Shown here in pieces: positions 32,637 to 43,869 of a stretch of DNA of 64,000 bases. The DNA lies in assembly GCA_038277395.1 (NCBI GenBank), contig CM076196.1:130135410-130199409 (forward strand). The letters are read 5' to 3'. The stretch is from Dryocosmus kuriphilus. Lineage: Eukaryota; Arthropoda; Insecta; Hymenoptera; Cynipidae. Below the pieces are notes generated by a model. The model worked only from the letters and a program-made list of their open reading frames with translations. It was not told the DNA's origin and did not search any database. A program made the position numbers and the translations under genes. Positions within the stretch are counted from its first letter, which is position 1, and every line of letters starts with the position of its first letter.

Positions 32637-33220
32637 TGTAGGTATTGATGTTGGAAATTTAGACTAATTTCACAGTAGGTACATGCACTATTTAACTTTA
32701 TTCTGAAGCGAAACACGACAAAGCTCAGAGCGGAACCATACAGCACAGCTGCCTGTCCAAGACTGTCTTTCCGCCCTCCTAACTACCTCCGGAACGAAAC
32801 TAGGGATCTCAGGCGTACGTGACGAACTGTTCGATCCTTCTTGGCTATCGTAAAATTTGGAAACGTACTGACCAGGTAAAAGCTATTTAAAAGAAGGTAC
32901 TCATTGCACGTGAAGAACGAAGTTACCCGTAATTACCTGTAAGTAAGAAATCTACAGAACTATGCTGAACTCACGACAGAGTTCAACTCTAAGGAATATT
33001 TGAATGAAACAATACATTCATTACACTGAATATTACGTTGGTGATATCATTCTACAAACTGCAGACTTTTACAAAAAATTGTAGAAAATTATCAAGCAAA
33101 TTTTAATAAAAATACACCAATAATGACATTGCATTTTCTAATTAAAAATGCACGAATTATTTAAATAATCTGTAAAAATATCAAACGTTTTAGGCGAGAA
33201 AGTGTGATCTTGCAATCACA
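32637..33220 (-). repeat. 3' LTR of the minus-strand Gypsy
   Basis: On the minus strand it starts TGTGATTGCAAGATCACAC after the PPT and plausibly ends ACCTACA at 32637. It has a TTTAAATAG promoter-like box near 32890 and an AATAAAG signal near 32700. The outer end is inferred from the TG/CA rule. Confidence 0.6.
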
Positions 33221-33231
33221 GTATCCCCCTG
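33221..33231 (-). other. Polypurine tract of the minus-strand Gypsy
   Basis: On the minus strand CAGGGGGATAC immediately precedes the LTR. Confidence 0.65.
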
Positions 33232-33299
33232 CCAGTGATGAGGAATCACGAAAATCCAGCCTGCAGGCGATCCAGGAATCGCATTTCTTCTAACTGACT

Positions 33300-34491
33300 T
33301 GGTACATCATTTGTTGGATTGCTGGCAGAGTTAGGTGGACCTGCAAGAGTCTTGGTATCTTCTAACCCTGACGGTTCATCCTCCCGTTTTCTTTATTGCT
33401 GAATCGGCTGTTCTTGCGCCAACATGTAAGCTGGTTTCAATCGGTCGATGGATACTTTAACGTTTTCTCTGTGGATTCGGAGTATGAATGTCTTTTTGTT
33501 GCAAAAAAAAGCTTTGTAAGGTCACTCGTAAGATTTTTTCAAACCCACATTTGCTGCATCGTATCGTAGAAAGAAATGATCAATTTTCGCCAAGTCCTTG
33601 AAGATAAAAATTCTTTCAGTCCCATGGCAACTACCTTGAGTCGGACGAATTTTATACATGTGTTCATGTAAGTCTTGGATGAATTTTGCGGCTTCACCGC
33701 GGTTGGATGAGCGATAAACCAAAAACTCTCCTAGAAGACGGAGAGTTTCACCATACACTAGCTCTGCGGTTGATGATTGAAGATCCTCGTTCCTGGAAGC
33801 CCAGATTCCAAATAAAACCGTAGGAAAAATTTTGGTCCAACGATGACTTTCGTGACACTTGATTGCAGTCTTGAGCTGACGATGAAATCGCTCGGCTATG
33901 CCGTTGGCTGAAGGACGATAGGCTGTTGTCCTCAGGTGAGTCGTACCAGCCAGACGATTTAAATGTCTGAAGAGATACGACTCAAAATGCATGCCACTGA
34001 TCAAATTTATCCGTGGTCACCCTTAGCGGTGTACCAAATCGGCTGATCTAGTTGTAATATAATGCACGGTTTTCGGTTTCAGCTTCCATATTCAACATAG
34101 GAATGGCTTCGGGCAACCGCGAGAACCGATCGACACATATCAGACAATACCGGGATCCTTCTGATGACGGTATGTACACGATGTCGACGTGAAGATGCTC
34201 GAATCCTGCAGACGGTAAGCTGAATCCTCCTCTTGGTGATGACACATGTCTCGTTACTTTCGATTATTGACATGGTATGAAATAGCGAGCCCATTCTCTC
34301 CAGTCTGCTCTGATTGAAGGCCACACGTACCGTTGGACCACCATATTCACTGCTGCGTTGATCCTGGGATAAGGAAGACGATGCACCGAATTGAACGCGG
34401 CTTTGTGGAATGATGATGTAATAAAAGGTCGAGCTGTTGATCTTGAGACATCACAGTACAGAAATACATCTTGTTCAGGAATCTGCATCAA
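33300..34491 (-). pseudogene. Integrase of the minus-strand Gypsy
   Basis: Read from 34491 downward: zinc-finger region (HKAAFNSVHRLPYPRINAAV and WPSIRADWREWARYFIPCQ), DDE core with HVDIVYIPSSEG and CVDRFSRLPEA, then GTPLRVTTDKFDQW near 34000 and a later core in frame 33522-34004 (AYRPSANGIAERFHRQLKTA, catalytic Glu). A C-terminal VSIDRLKPAYM tail lies near 33440. Frame changes occur near 34260, 34040 and 33990 and beyond. All catalytic residues can be placed, but not in one frame. Confidence 0.8.
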
Positions 34492-34495
34492 CTGT

Positions 34496-34711
34496 CTAAT
34501 GTCTTTCGTAAACTAAAACACGAACTCGAGATAACGGAACTGCCGTGGAGTACACTGCGTATATGAGGGGTTTATATTCCGTACAAATTGAAAACTCGCG
34601 TGCCTCGACCATGTGAAGAAAGTGCTTCACAGTAGAATAAATTGCCAGGAGCTCACAATCGTAGGCTCCATATTTTCTTTTTGCTGAGGTTAGTTTTCGC
34701 AAATAGACGAC
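34496..34711 (-). pseudogene. RNase H, distal half
   Basis: KLTSAKRKYGAYDCELLAIYSTVKHFLHMVEAREF and EYKPLIYA are the second half of the Gypsy RNase H domain. The first half lies 1.1 kb away (35813-36000), separated by a DNA transposon with a 2-bp duplication. Confidence 0.8.
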
Positions 34712-34713
34712 CA

Positions 34714-35811
34714 CCCAGGTGCGAATTGACCGTCGATCCACGATCGGGCTAACTGTCAGACGGTCGGTCCAACTTTGCGCGCCACTTGTCGAGCCAACCA
34801 GCTAAATGATAACGGTCAACCGCCTTTAGCTTCTCAACGTCGGCTCGAGATTTGGTCCCAAAGATGGATCATCTATGAAAATAAAGCAGGCCCAACCTTG
34901 GTCAACAATATGGTGCCAACCTACATTTTCAAAAGTTGATCAACATTGGCAAGAAGCGTCGGGCCATCCTTGGCAACCAAAGGTTGGGCCGCCGTTGGAA
35001 ATCAGTGGTCTGCCCATCTATTGCAATGATAACGCAAACCCATCTATTTTCCATGGCTGGACCGACAATGGTTAAAAAGGTTCATCCAATCACGGAACTG
35101 AAGGTGGCACACCACTAGTTTCCAAACTTGGGGAAACATCGACAGTAAACATTGGTCCAACTTAATGAATTAATGTTTGGCCCAACTAGCAAGTCGACGC
35201 GACGTCTTCTTCCACCGTCCACAAGACAATAGCTCGGTATCTTCTTGGCAAAGCCTTCTGCCAATCGTCTGCTTATAAACCCGAAGACTGATTTCACTTG
35301 CGGCTCACTTTTACCGCCAGCCACCTGGTGGAAACGCGTCCGTACTATTGTGATCATTTTAAATCAATTCACCAGAGTATACCTGACTGTCGGCCCAACC
35401 GTGGGACAGAGTTGAGCCGACCGTACTTTCACGGTCTTTTTGAAACAATAAACCAGAGTATATCCGACGGTCGGCCCATACTCGGCCCGAGGTTTGACCC
35501 ACCCTCGAGTGCGTCAAGGTTACTTGTGACGAGCCGACTGCTGTACCTAGAGTTGTACCGACCGCATTCTTACGGTTGTACCAACTAATCTGCCACAGTT
35601 TATCCGATTTTCGGCCCAAAGTTGGGCCAGAATTGGGCCGACAATCGGCTTTTTGCCCGCTGCCGACGTCGGTTGCCAACGTCGGTGACCCATGGCAGCT
35701 TGAAAACACCTTAGTCGACCCAACTCTGGATACCGTAGATCGGTTGCCAGAGTAGGGTCGACTATGAGTCGATGGTCAAGCTCTGGCAGCCAACCGAATT
35801 TCGCGCCTGGG
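34714..35811. mobile_element. Non-autonomous DNA transposon inside the Gypsy RNase H
   Basis: The 1098-bp insert has inverted ends CCCAGGTGCGAATT (34714) and the complement of AATTTCGCGCCTGGG (35797-35811), and a CA dinucleotide repeated on both sides (34712-34713, 35812-35813). Taking the insert and one CA away brings the flanking RNase H frames together. Inside are many GGCCCAAC/GTTGGGCC palindromes and three copies of CCAGAGTATA-CCGACGGTCGGCCC-like segments (near 35370, 35450, 35590). No transposase frame is recognised, and the superfamily is unknown to me. Confidence 0.75.
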
Positions 35812-35812
35812 C

Positions 35813-36000
35813 AGTGGCTGCCAGTGTTTGTCCACCTGTTGATAAAATGTTGCACCAATTGTGAAGTCTGATGCACCATAAACAATGGAACGTGGTGCAT
35901 CCAGTTGAGAGTGAGCCAGTAAAGTGGCTCGTGCCGAACTTTCTTTGCATGTGTTGAATGTTTTGATGGACTGAGGGGTTCAAGTAATTGGATGATTACC
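35813..36000 (-). pseudogene. RNase H, proximal half
   Basis: On the minus strand TPQSIKTFNTCKESLARATL and YGASDFTIGATFYQQVDKHW are the start of the Gypsy RNase H, with Gly-Ala-Ser-Asp covering the first catalytic Asp position. The domain continues after the DNA transposon. A frame change near 36010 separates it from RT. Confidence 0.72.
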
Positions 36001-36860
36001 TCTTATATTGTCTTCCAGCAATTCGTTGGGGAGCCTGAATTTGTGCAGCATCAGGTAAGAATCTTCTATAAAAATTCAACATACCTAAAAACTGTCGAAA
36101 GTTTTTCACTGTTTCCGATTGAGGAAATTCATTTATTGCGGCTAACTTGTCCGGAAGTGGTCGCGTACCTTCGGCTGAAACTAGGTAGCCTAAAAACTTG
36201 ATACTTGCTTGTCCGAATACACACTTTGAGGGGTTAATGACAATTCCATATTCTTCTAAACGTTTAAAAAATGACTCTAGATGAGAAAAATGTTCTTCTT
36301 TACTTGACGACGCAATAATAATGTCATCTATGTACGCTTAACAAAAGTCCAAATCTCGAATAACTTCTTCGATGAATCGCTGGAATGTTTGAACCCCGTT
36401 CCTTAAACCGAAAATCATAAGAGGGAACTCAAACAATCCAAATTTATCGCCGTTTTCTCTATGTCTTCCTCGTTGACAAGAATTTAAATGAACACTCTCC
36501 ACAAGGTCGAAGGTTGAAAAAATTGTTTTACCTTGGAGTGACTGAGAAAAGTCGTGGATGTGTCGGATCGGATACCGATCCGAAATTGTTCTCTGATTTA
36601 ATCCACGATAATCTCCATACGGTCTGCATTAATTCTCTGCTTTAGGCATTATGTGAAGTGCGCTTGCCCAGCAGCTCTTCGATGGATGCGCTATTTCGTG
36701 TTTGATCATAGAATCAAAATCTCTCCTTGCTATTTGAAGCATCTTTGGCGAGAGACGCCGAGGTCGTTGTCACTGCGGGACCAGGTGTTATCTCGATGTG
36801 ATGTCTTGTCCTATGATGTACCTCTTTTGATGCACCACGTGGTCTTGTATTGCCCAAAAA
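36001..36860 (-). pseudogene. Reverse transcriptase of the minus-strand Gypsy
   Basis: Minus-strand motifs: YGDYRGLNQRTISDRYPI, FSTFDLVESVH (first catalytic Asp), FGLRNGVQTFQRFIEEV and YIDDIIIAS (active-site pair kept), then CVFGQASIKFLGYLVSAEG and FRQFLGMLNFYRRF. One TAA precedes the YIDD box near 36340, and the N-terminal part (36660-36860) is in a shifted frame. Activity is therefore lost through stop and frameshift. Confidence 0.83.
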
Positions 36861-37056
36861 GCGCTATAAATGTTCGCGGTTTATGATGAACTAGCTACAG
36901 TCCTTATACTTGGTACATCACAATCTTTACCTACTGCTTGTCCATTAATCGCCAGGAGAGTCGTTGCATCTATGAACCGTCTATTGCGAGCATCCACTAG
37001 TAAGTTGAAGAATAGCAAAAAATCGACGCCGATGATGGGTTTTGACATGTCAGCGA

Positions 37057-37308
37057 CTACAAACCTTCAAGCAAAGTCTCGACGCAGGCACGAATTGAGA
37101 ACCATCGTTGATGTACCGTGTAGGTCGCGAAAAGAATTCCGTTGCCCGCGCACAGTTCATATTTAGATTTTTCACGCGATCCTCGTAATAAAGAACGAGG
37201 AAGGAAGCACAAATCAGCACCAGTATCTATCAAAAATAAATATTTTGTGATTTTATCCATTATAAAAATTCGTCGAGAGGTTGTTGGGCACAGGTCGTCC
37301 GCCGACAT
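37057..37308 (-). pseudogene. Protease of the minus-strand Gypsy
   Basis: The frame holds YLFLIDTGADLCFLPRSLL, an intact retropepsin active site (DTGA). It begins after the gag frame ends (37322), as a frameshift-separated pol start does. Its C-terminal half runs into the pol linker at 37057. Confidence 0.72.
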
Positions 37309-37321
37309 TAACGACTGCCCG

Positions 37322-38105
37322 TCACATTTCCATCACCAAACGAACACGGCGTGAAGCACGTTTCGTGTTTTTCCCGAATTTCCAGGGATACCAGTACGTA
37401 CCGTCCTTGCCACGTTTTGTCGACCAAGAACAAAAGCGGGAAAGTTGTCGCGAGTACTGACGTCGTTCACGGCCGCGCTCTCCTGACGTAGAAAGTGCCC
37501 TCATCTCAGCGATTTCACTACACATGGTAGCTAATTCTTGTTGAAAATTGAGACTCATTCTTTGGAATTGAGCTGCGAGCATGGCCTCTGTGTCTTGAAT
37601 TGCGGCTACTGCTGTGATTGTCGGTCTAAAAGACCTGACACCAATTATGGCATCCGCAAGTTCAGCTACTTTATCGATTTCTCTGTCTGTTTGTGTTGCA
37701 GAGATTCCTTTCACGTGTTGAGGAAGATGTCCTAGCTACAAATTGCGCACCGTTGGTTGAGACACTCCTGCTCCTGCTAAACTCTGAAACCGTCGAAGGA
37801 AGGCTGACGGTTTCCGATCTCAGAGCTCTGCATGTTCGAGTAATTGACGCGTTTTCTCCTTTTGTGACGTGCTTACTCTCCTAATTAGTTCTGTTTTAAT
37901 TTTTTCCTATTGATTACTTAGGGGCAGATTTACAATCACGTCACGAACTTCCTGTGCGACCTGTGTGTCTAAAGCACCAACGACGTACCCGAATGTTGAG
38001 CTGTCCGTTGTTACACACATCTAGACGGTTCACTGATAATGCTAAGGAATCTGACGCGCCATTTGCACTAGACCGACTATTCGAGACCACAGAAAAAAGC
38101 TAGAC
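37322..38105 (-). pseudogene. gag: Gag of the minus-strand Gypsy
   Basis: The best-preserved frame (37322-37714) contains ATQTDREIDKVAELADAI and a basic tail. Upstream pieces in other frames carry LLEHAEL, DRKP, GALDTQVAQEVRDVIVNLP and KIKTELIRRVSTSQKEKTRQ, the typical capsid helices of this gag family. There are at least two frameshifts and stops near 37920 and 37850. The N-terminus is lost at about 38105. Confidence 0.72.
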
Positions 38106-38425
38106 TAACATTTTCTGCGCATTATTTTTTAAATAATCGTAAACAAAGATTCAAGGTTTGAGAATAACTTGAAAACGAAAAAGAGGCATGAGTTTCTATT
38201 ATTTTTAAGGTCCTAAAATAAGTCGTCAACCAGACTAATCCAATCATATAGTAAGTCAAAAACTTAGAACATTTTCAAAAATCGAAACAAATTTTCCTCC
38301 AAAGTTTCATAAATTATTGTCATAGATTCGAGCAGATGACAAAATGGCACACAAATTACTCCAAATATATTTTTTTGATTCGGATTAAATGTAAAGCTTA
38401 GAAGATGTTCAAATTTTAAGAAATC
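38106..38425. other. Unassigned AT-rich DNA
   Basis: Nothing recognised, but the sequence leads into the mini-hairpin module. Confidence 0.4.
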
Positions 38426-38521
38426 TGCCCGCTACGCGGGAACATTTTCTTCACGCGCTACTCGCGAAATATAAGCGCACCTACGGCGCCCGTCTGTCGG
38501 AACTCGCGCTTCGCACTCGAT
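38426..38521. repeat. Mini-hairpin module, inverted copy
   Basis: In reverse order to 24428-24550 one finds CCCGC TAC GCGGG; CGCG CTACT CGCG; GCGC-ACCTACG-GCGC; and CTCGCGCTTCGCACTCG. The spacers also correspond (CATTTTCTTCA, AATATAAG, GTCTGTCGGAA). Confidence 0.82.
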
Positions 38522-40190
38522 TTATAGATAGATATATGTAAGAATGATCTGATCTATAAACACTCCTTGACAGCTTAGAAAGGTACCTGCACCATAAATA
38601 ATATTCTAAAATATAATACAATACCCTTTTCAAAACTCATATCTTCATTTTTCGCCATGTATGTACTTTTAGGAAAGGTGTAGCGGAGTGATTAGGAAAA
38701 TATTATGGTTTATCACATGGAGACCCGGACGGTCAAAGCCCCTTATCACGTGATATATACCTTCTTTAATAAGAAGGATTTTTATATAAATTTATTTTGT
38801 CCTTTCTATAAACCTAATGTGCTTGTAACTTGTAACGGTCAGCCTGTTCCTGACTGCCCGGCTTTGTGTAAAACTTTCAGATAATACTCAGAGTTTCCAG
38901 TGTCACAAATCATTTCGAATTTTTTAATGTACATAATTTTTCTGTATTTCTGGCAACGTCGAATTATATGATTTAGACCTTCTTGCACCTATTTTGCATC
39001 TCACTTTTGTGCTGATACCTCAGTTCATGTAGGTTATACTGTTTGCATTTCACCACTCATTTTTGTGACGTATTATTTCATTCTATTTTGAATGAAGGAA
39101 TTTAAGTAAACGAACCTTTATAATATTAGCACATTTACCCTTGCAAACAAATATACTTTTATAAATTCGATTACAATGTGTTTTACTTTTTTAAATTATT
39201 ACCGTTAAGCCAGGTCCTTTTCAGGGTAAGCGTAAGCTCGCTCGATTCTAGCCTCATTACAGTACCGAGAATAAGGATAAGGTTAAGGGTTAGAAAAGGA
39301 TATTCAGGAGAAGGGATATATTTTAGATCGATCTAGAAATTTTATGATAGTTTTTGTTCAAACAACATACTGTTCCACAACTCCACTCCCCGGTCGCTGC
39401 TCGATCTCTCTAGCAATATTTCTAGCTTGTAAATATTCGTTTTGACATATATTGTATATAATTATAGAGCGAGTCCAAATTAAAAAATTTTTTTTTTCAC
39501 CTGAAAGCATTTAATTTCAAATTCACTTTCAATGATTCAATGCTTCATTTTAAATCCATTACAATTTATTTACGTTAAAATTAAAATTGTTTACTTTTGC
39601 AGACTTAAATTTTAAACTTAATATTTAAAAGTTTTTAAAAGTTAATGTTTTTCATTACAGGTACAATGTAGAATGCTTCTAATTTGTATTAACATTTAGG
39701 GTCAGATAATCCCTCCTTAATGTGGACATGAATTTGGCAACAAAGAATGTCGGTAAGATATGAAATACGAATAGAGCGATTATTACATGCTCTTAAGAAA
39801 AAAATTATAAAGTACAGAAACTCATCTCTTATAGCACCGAGATATTGCGGATATCCAATTTATGTTCCCAGATATCCTGTCGATGTCGTGCACTATCTTG
39901 GTACTGTACGGGATTGTGTCCTCTATGAAATCAGTGCGTATTCAAGTACGTGGATAAAGAGGATGGTTCTTGAAAAAAGGGTTGAAAGGTAATTCTTAAG
40001 AAAAAGTAACAATAAGAGAGTAGAGGAAAGACTGTAAGCCCTGTAAATATGGTCTATCTTGCTTATTTTCAATATCACTTTCATTTTCGAAATTTTATGA
40101 AAAATGTCTACCACCAATAGTGACATATACGTATGCAACGTTATTTCGGCATTAATATTAGGTCTTTCCGAAAACGCTTAGCATTACATA
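38522..40190. other. Unassigned AT-rich DNA
   Basis: About 1.7 kb without recognised genes. An 81-codon plus frame at 39747-39992 has no motif. Confidence 0.45.
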
Positions 40191-40191
40191 C

Positions 40192-40391
40192 CGACTGTCC
40201 TGGGGAAAACTGTCTTAACAAAGATTTCCTAATATATAGTGTATTAGCAATATTATGCTGCGTTATAGTGTCATATCTCCATTTACGAATACATACTTAC
40301 AAGGAGATACGACACTTTACCGAAGTAGAGTATAGCTGATACATTCTCTTTTCGGAAATCTTTGTTAAGACAATTTTCTTCGGGACAGTCG
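40192..40391. repeat. Nested hairpin, MITE-like
   Basis: Outer arms of 38 bp (40192-40229 and 40354-40391) are complementary at about 34 positions. Inside lies a second hairpin with 14-bp arms (40267-40280 and 40303-40316, one mismatch). The total length of 200 bp and the strong secondary structure suggest a foldback MITE or a small-RNA precursor. No target duplication was identified. Confidence 0.75.
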
Positions 40392-41327
40392 ATATACATA
40401 TGTCACGGCCTATTATTAAGAAACGGTGACAGATAATGAGCTGAAATTTTGTTCCTGGTACATATACGCCGTACCTTAGGAGCAACTTACTATAAAATCA
40501 TAAACATAAAAAATCAAAATTTTTAAGAGCGGTAAAGAGATTTCAACTTATGCCGTGTCATGGTGGAAAACACATTTCTCAATTTATTACATCCAATGTG
40601 AAGTGTGTAAAAAATTGTTATATGTGGGCAAACGCGAAATGGAAGTATTGCTAGATTTTGGTGCATATGCTACGCGCGAAATTACTTTCTGGTTTGAAGT
40701 TAATGGTCCATTTTAATGAAGCTTCTACCATTTTCAATTCGATTAAGCAGGCTTTCCATTTGCTCATAAAATCGCGCCACGGTCATATTGGTTAGCCAAG
40801 AAATCGATAACTCGACACGATCGCCTCTCCCCCGCATCCTCGCATACAGACGCACCTACACTTCTCTTTCCTCCATGATTAACCGCGTCGAGGACCGCCG
40901 GAAATGGAGTCCCGTTTGAAAGTTCCGGCGCGTATAACGTGTATATACACATAAGTCATCGGTGTACTGAACGACATTATTTCACCGATCGCGCCGCCTG
41001 CGGTCGTCGGTGAAACTTCAACCGGTGGATTTTCAATGGACCGCTCCCATAAATTTTCCTCGATTCCATGCCCCCCCCCCCCCCCACAAATAACCCATCC
41101 TCCCTCAATTCCGCCCAACCATGACCAACTTTTTCCATTACATGTAGGAAGGAAGCCCTACGATCGGACTTCTTTGAATACCCGCCGTTATGCACGAATA
41201 CTCACTGCCTCCTCCACCAAACCCTCGCCTCGCAACGCTTTGCCCTCCATCCACCTGTCCACTAACCCGTATGCCCGCGTCTTTCTATATTTCTATCTTT
41301 TTTACCCTATTACAAAAAAAACAAAGG
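40392..41327. other. Unassigned DNA with GC-richer stretch and poly-C
   Basis: A GC-richer patch at 40750-41020 includes a 9-bp inverted repeat TTTCACCGA...TCGGTGAAA (40980-41014 region). A run of 15 C lies at 41071-41085. It may be host regulatory DNA, but no exon is recognised. Confidence 0.35.
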
Positions 41328-41410
41328 GCCATGCAAAAAATTAAGATCGGCAAAGGTAAAAAGAAAAAGGTTTCATTTTACCCTTGCCGATCTCCATTTT
41401 TTTGCATGCC
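41328..41410. repeat. Long stem-loop
   Basis: GCCATGCAAAAAATTA and AGATCGGCAAAGGTAAAA (41328-41361) pair with TTTTACCCTTGCCGATCT and CCATTTTTTTGCATG (41375-41410), with one mismatch in the 18-bp inner stem and a 13-base loop. Confidence 0.75.
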
Positions 41411-41724
41411 AAGATTACCACAGAATTTTTACCTGAAACACTTTTTACCCTTTTTTTTCTCTGTGATGGGTATGAATAATCATTCCTATCTCGTGTGCAG
41501 TACCAGTATATCCTTCTGGAAGTGCGAGTGGGTGGAAATGTTCCACTAAAATATTAAATCGTCGCATCAGAGTTAAGCTGAATGCGAAATTCATTCACAC
41601 GATCCCGTAAAGTTTTCTGTCAAAGTTTTTTACGAGTTATTTGCATTAGGAAACTTTCCAGAACATACGTATTTTTTAATGTATCTACGTCACATATTCC
41701 TATTCATGTTCTCTTTTTTGATTT

Positions 41725-42067
41725 TTACATTCTCATCTCAATGAGAAGGTATTAGTTTTATATGAAAACTGATTTTCGCGGATTTCGTGAAATCTCGACG
41801 TTTCATGACCTCCTGAATCTGAAAAAACATATTTTACGTTGGTGTCTGTCTGTCGTCGTTCTTGTTGTCGTCGTTGTCGTTGTTGTAGTCTGTGAACACG
41901 ATAACTTTCGAAGGACTAATCGGATTAGATTGCGCTTTGGCACACTTCTTTAAAGCTTGAAAAGAAAGGACGAGTTCGTTAACCAGCGGTTTTTGAGGAA
42001 CAGTTCCGATTTTATCCATCATAATTTCTTTCTGAAGATCAAAAGTTCAAATTTCCCGCCAAACTAT
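41725..42067 (+). repeat. Isolated copy of the satellite header
   Basis: It starts TACATTCTCATCTCAATGAG and runs through the TCGTTGTTGTC microsatellite, CACGATAACTTTCGAAGGAC and TTTATCCATCATAA to AAACTATG, where it stops. It is the same block as the unit header at 15979 and elsewhere, about 20 kb away. Confidence 0.85.
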
Positions 42068-42176
42068 GTGTTCGTTCTCTTTTAATTTAAACTGTATTAA
42101 AGTCGAACTTTATGAAGGGAATTTGCTGGATATGCAGTACGTAGATCTGGGAACTCTGATTTAAGTAAAAACACTA

Positions 42177-42392
42177 TGAACATTCATTTTGAAATCCACA
42201 AGATTTATTGTAAACACAAAGGCGTACACACACTCGCGAAATATTTATAAAGATTGGAATACGTGAGGTGAGTATCAAAATTCACTAGGTGGAGGGAATA
42301 TGAGAAATTCGGTACTCTAAACATGTGGATTACACGGTGTTCAAGAGCTCTCTGAAATCAAGCTTATCGGGAATAAATAAGGAGCCACAACA
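42177..42392 (-). repeat. Possible LTR with adjoining PPT
   Basis: On the minus strand a GAGGCGGGCGACA purine-rich string is followed by TGTTGTGGCTCC, an AATAAATC signal near 42205 and a possible end at TTCA. This looks like the PPT and 3' LTR of a Copia-like element whose body is gone. Boundaries are not verified by a second copy. Confidence 0.35.
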
Positions 42393-42510
42393 TGTCGCCC
42401 GCCTCATTCCAACTTTGAATTTTGAACGAAAGGTTTTTCCAAAAATATTAATTGGATTCAAATAATAATTAAAACAAGATAAAATAATCGTTCTATATAT
42501 ATAAATAGTA

Positions 42511-43795
42511 CAGTCAATTTAGAATATTTTTGGACCGTTCGGGGAAGTAAATCCTACAGCTTCCACAAATCCGAGCACAAATTAGACAGCGAATTTTTGT
42601 ACGCTTCGATATAGGGGGGATGGTTTAAGTTGAAAATTCGTGTTTTTTTTTTTTCTCATTTATGCGTGTATTAAAGAAAACAAGTGCTTCGGAGAGAAAA
42701 ATCTTTTGAACAAAAGTTGTAGAGCAGAAAATTTCCCATAGGAATGTTTAAATGCAATAACGCGAAATTAATTTGTTTATTAGTTACTCAATTATTATCT
42801 AAGAAATCGTGAAAAAGTTTAACTAGCCATAAGTTGTTGAAAAATGCAACTCGAATCTTCTCGTTAATTGGAAAATGTAGTATTTCGGTAGTACTACAAT
42901 TGTCTTTTTAACCAATTTTCTCTATCTGTCATCATTTCTGAATTATTCATTTTGCAATTAACAAAAGTGCTTTTTTAATAATGCCCGTAACATTTTTATC
43001 GGAGTCAAAAAAAATCTGGCGCAGTCAGGATCTCTTCTAAGGGGTACTTTTTATTATAAACAACCAATAATTTCATTTGTTTATAAAAATTCATTGTTTA
43101 ATTGCATTTTCCAACTAAGGCCGGTTGTTTAATTGCTTATTACTCTGCAGCAAAAGCCCGGATGAATTTTCTACTTGTTGCAATCGAAAGCTGCAATTTT
43201 TTACAAAATTTTACAACGTATCCGATTTGTTTATAACAAATATCAACGAAAATAAGTTTTTAAAAATGTAATTCGTAACTTTGGTTCTTCTTAATATTAA
43301 GAGCTCGGATTTACAGAAATTAAAGGGCAGCCTTTAGACTAACAACGCATGATAGGCTCAATATCGAGCAGCCCTTTATGTCCTTGTGGTAGCCGGTGAA
43401 AGTCAGCCCTCGCCGCGATAGCACTCTTCCTGGCGCCGCGACGCAGGAGTGGGGATAGAGATTCTCCGCTTTTCAGAAGCTCGCGCGTATCGGCACAAAA
43501 GCTACCAACGAAAAAAAATGCAATACCTCGCGAAGTACTGCTCTGATTTTAATGTTTCTTTTTTTTTTAAATCGGTAGAGCGCGTTGAATTTATAATAAA
43601 CGTGATATTTTCAAACAATAATTGTTAACCCTCACAGGTGGAAAATACATTAAAATATGTTTCTACTTCCTTTCTCGTCATTTGAATGTTAAAATCGAAA
43701 CATTGCCTTATAATTTCAATTAAAAATTAGCATGTATAGAAAAAAAAAAGCATATTTCACTTGCCCTTTTCTCGGTAAAAAGTCTTCCCTCAATC
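42511..43795. repeat. Left ~1.3-kb inverted repeat arm
   Basis: The arm holds AT-rich DNA and an unusual GC-rich core (about 43380-43500, with GTGAAAGTCAGCCCTCGCCG and GGCGCCGCGACGCAGGAGTG). The core is the best conserved part against the right arm. Confidence 0.82.
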
Positions 43796-43869
43796 GACGT
43801 CAACGAGAAAAATTAAACTCTCGGTTTTTATTCAATCTTTAATTCTGCACGAATATTTGGAATGAAATT

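Larger units (their letters stand above)
32637..38105 (-). mobile_element. Gypsy retrotransposon on the minus strand, 5' LTR missing
   Basis: Minus-strand order is gag (about 38100 down), protease, RT, RNase H, integrase, PPT and 3' LTR. No copy of the LTR was found to the right of gag, so the element was truncated at its 5' end or by later rearrangement. The gag sequence (DTQVAQEVRDVIVNLP, HAEL, DRKP) is of the mdg3-related type common in arthropods. A 1.1-kb DNA transposon splits its RNase H. Confidence 0.82.

Noticed and set aside
35298..35900. Several open frames of 90-117 codons on both strands
   Set aside because: They fall in the GGCCCAAC-rich DNA transposon, where repeats keep frames open; none has a motif.
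39270..39300. Telomere-like AAGGTTAAGGGTTAG string
   Set aside because: It is a single short stretch without tandem TTAGG repeats.
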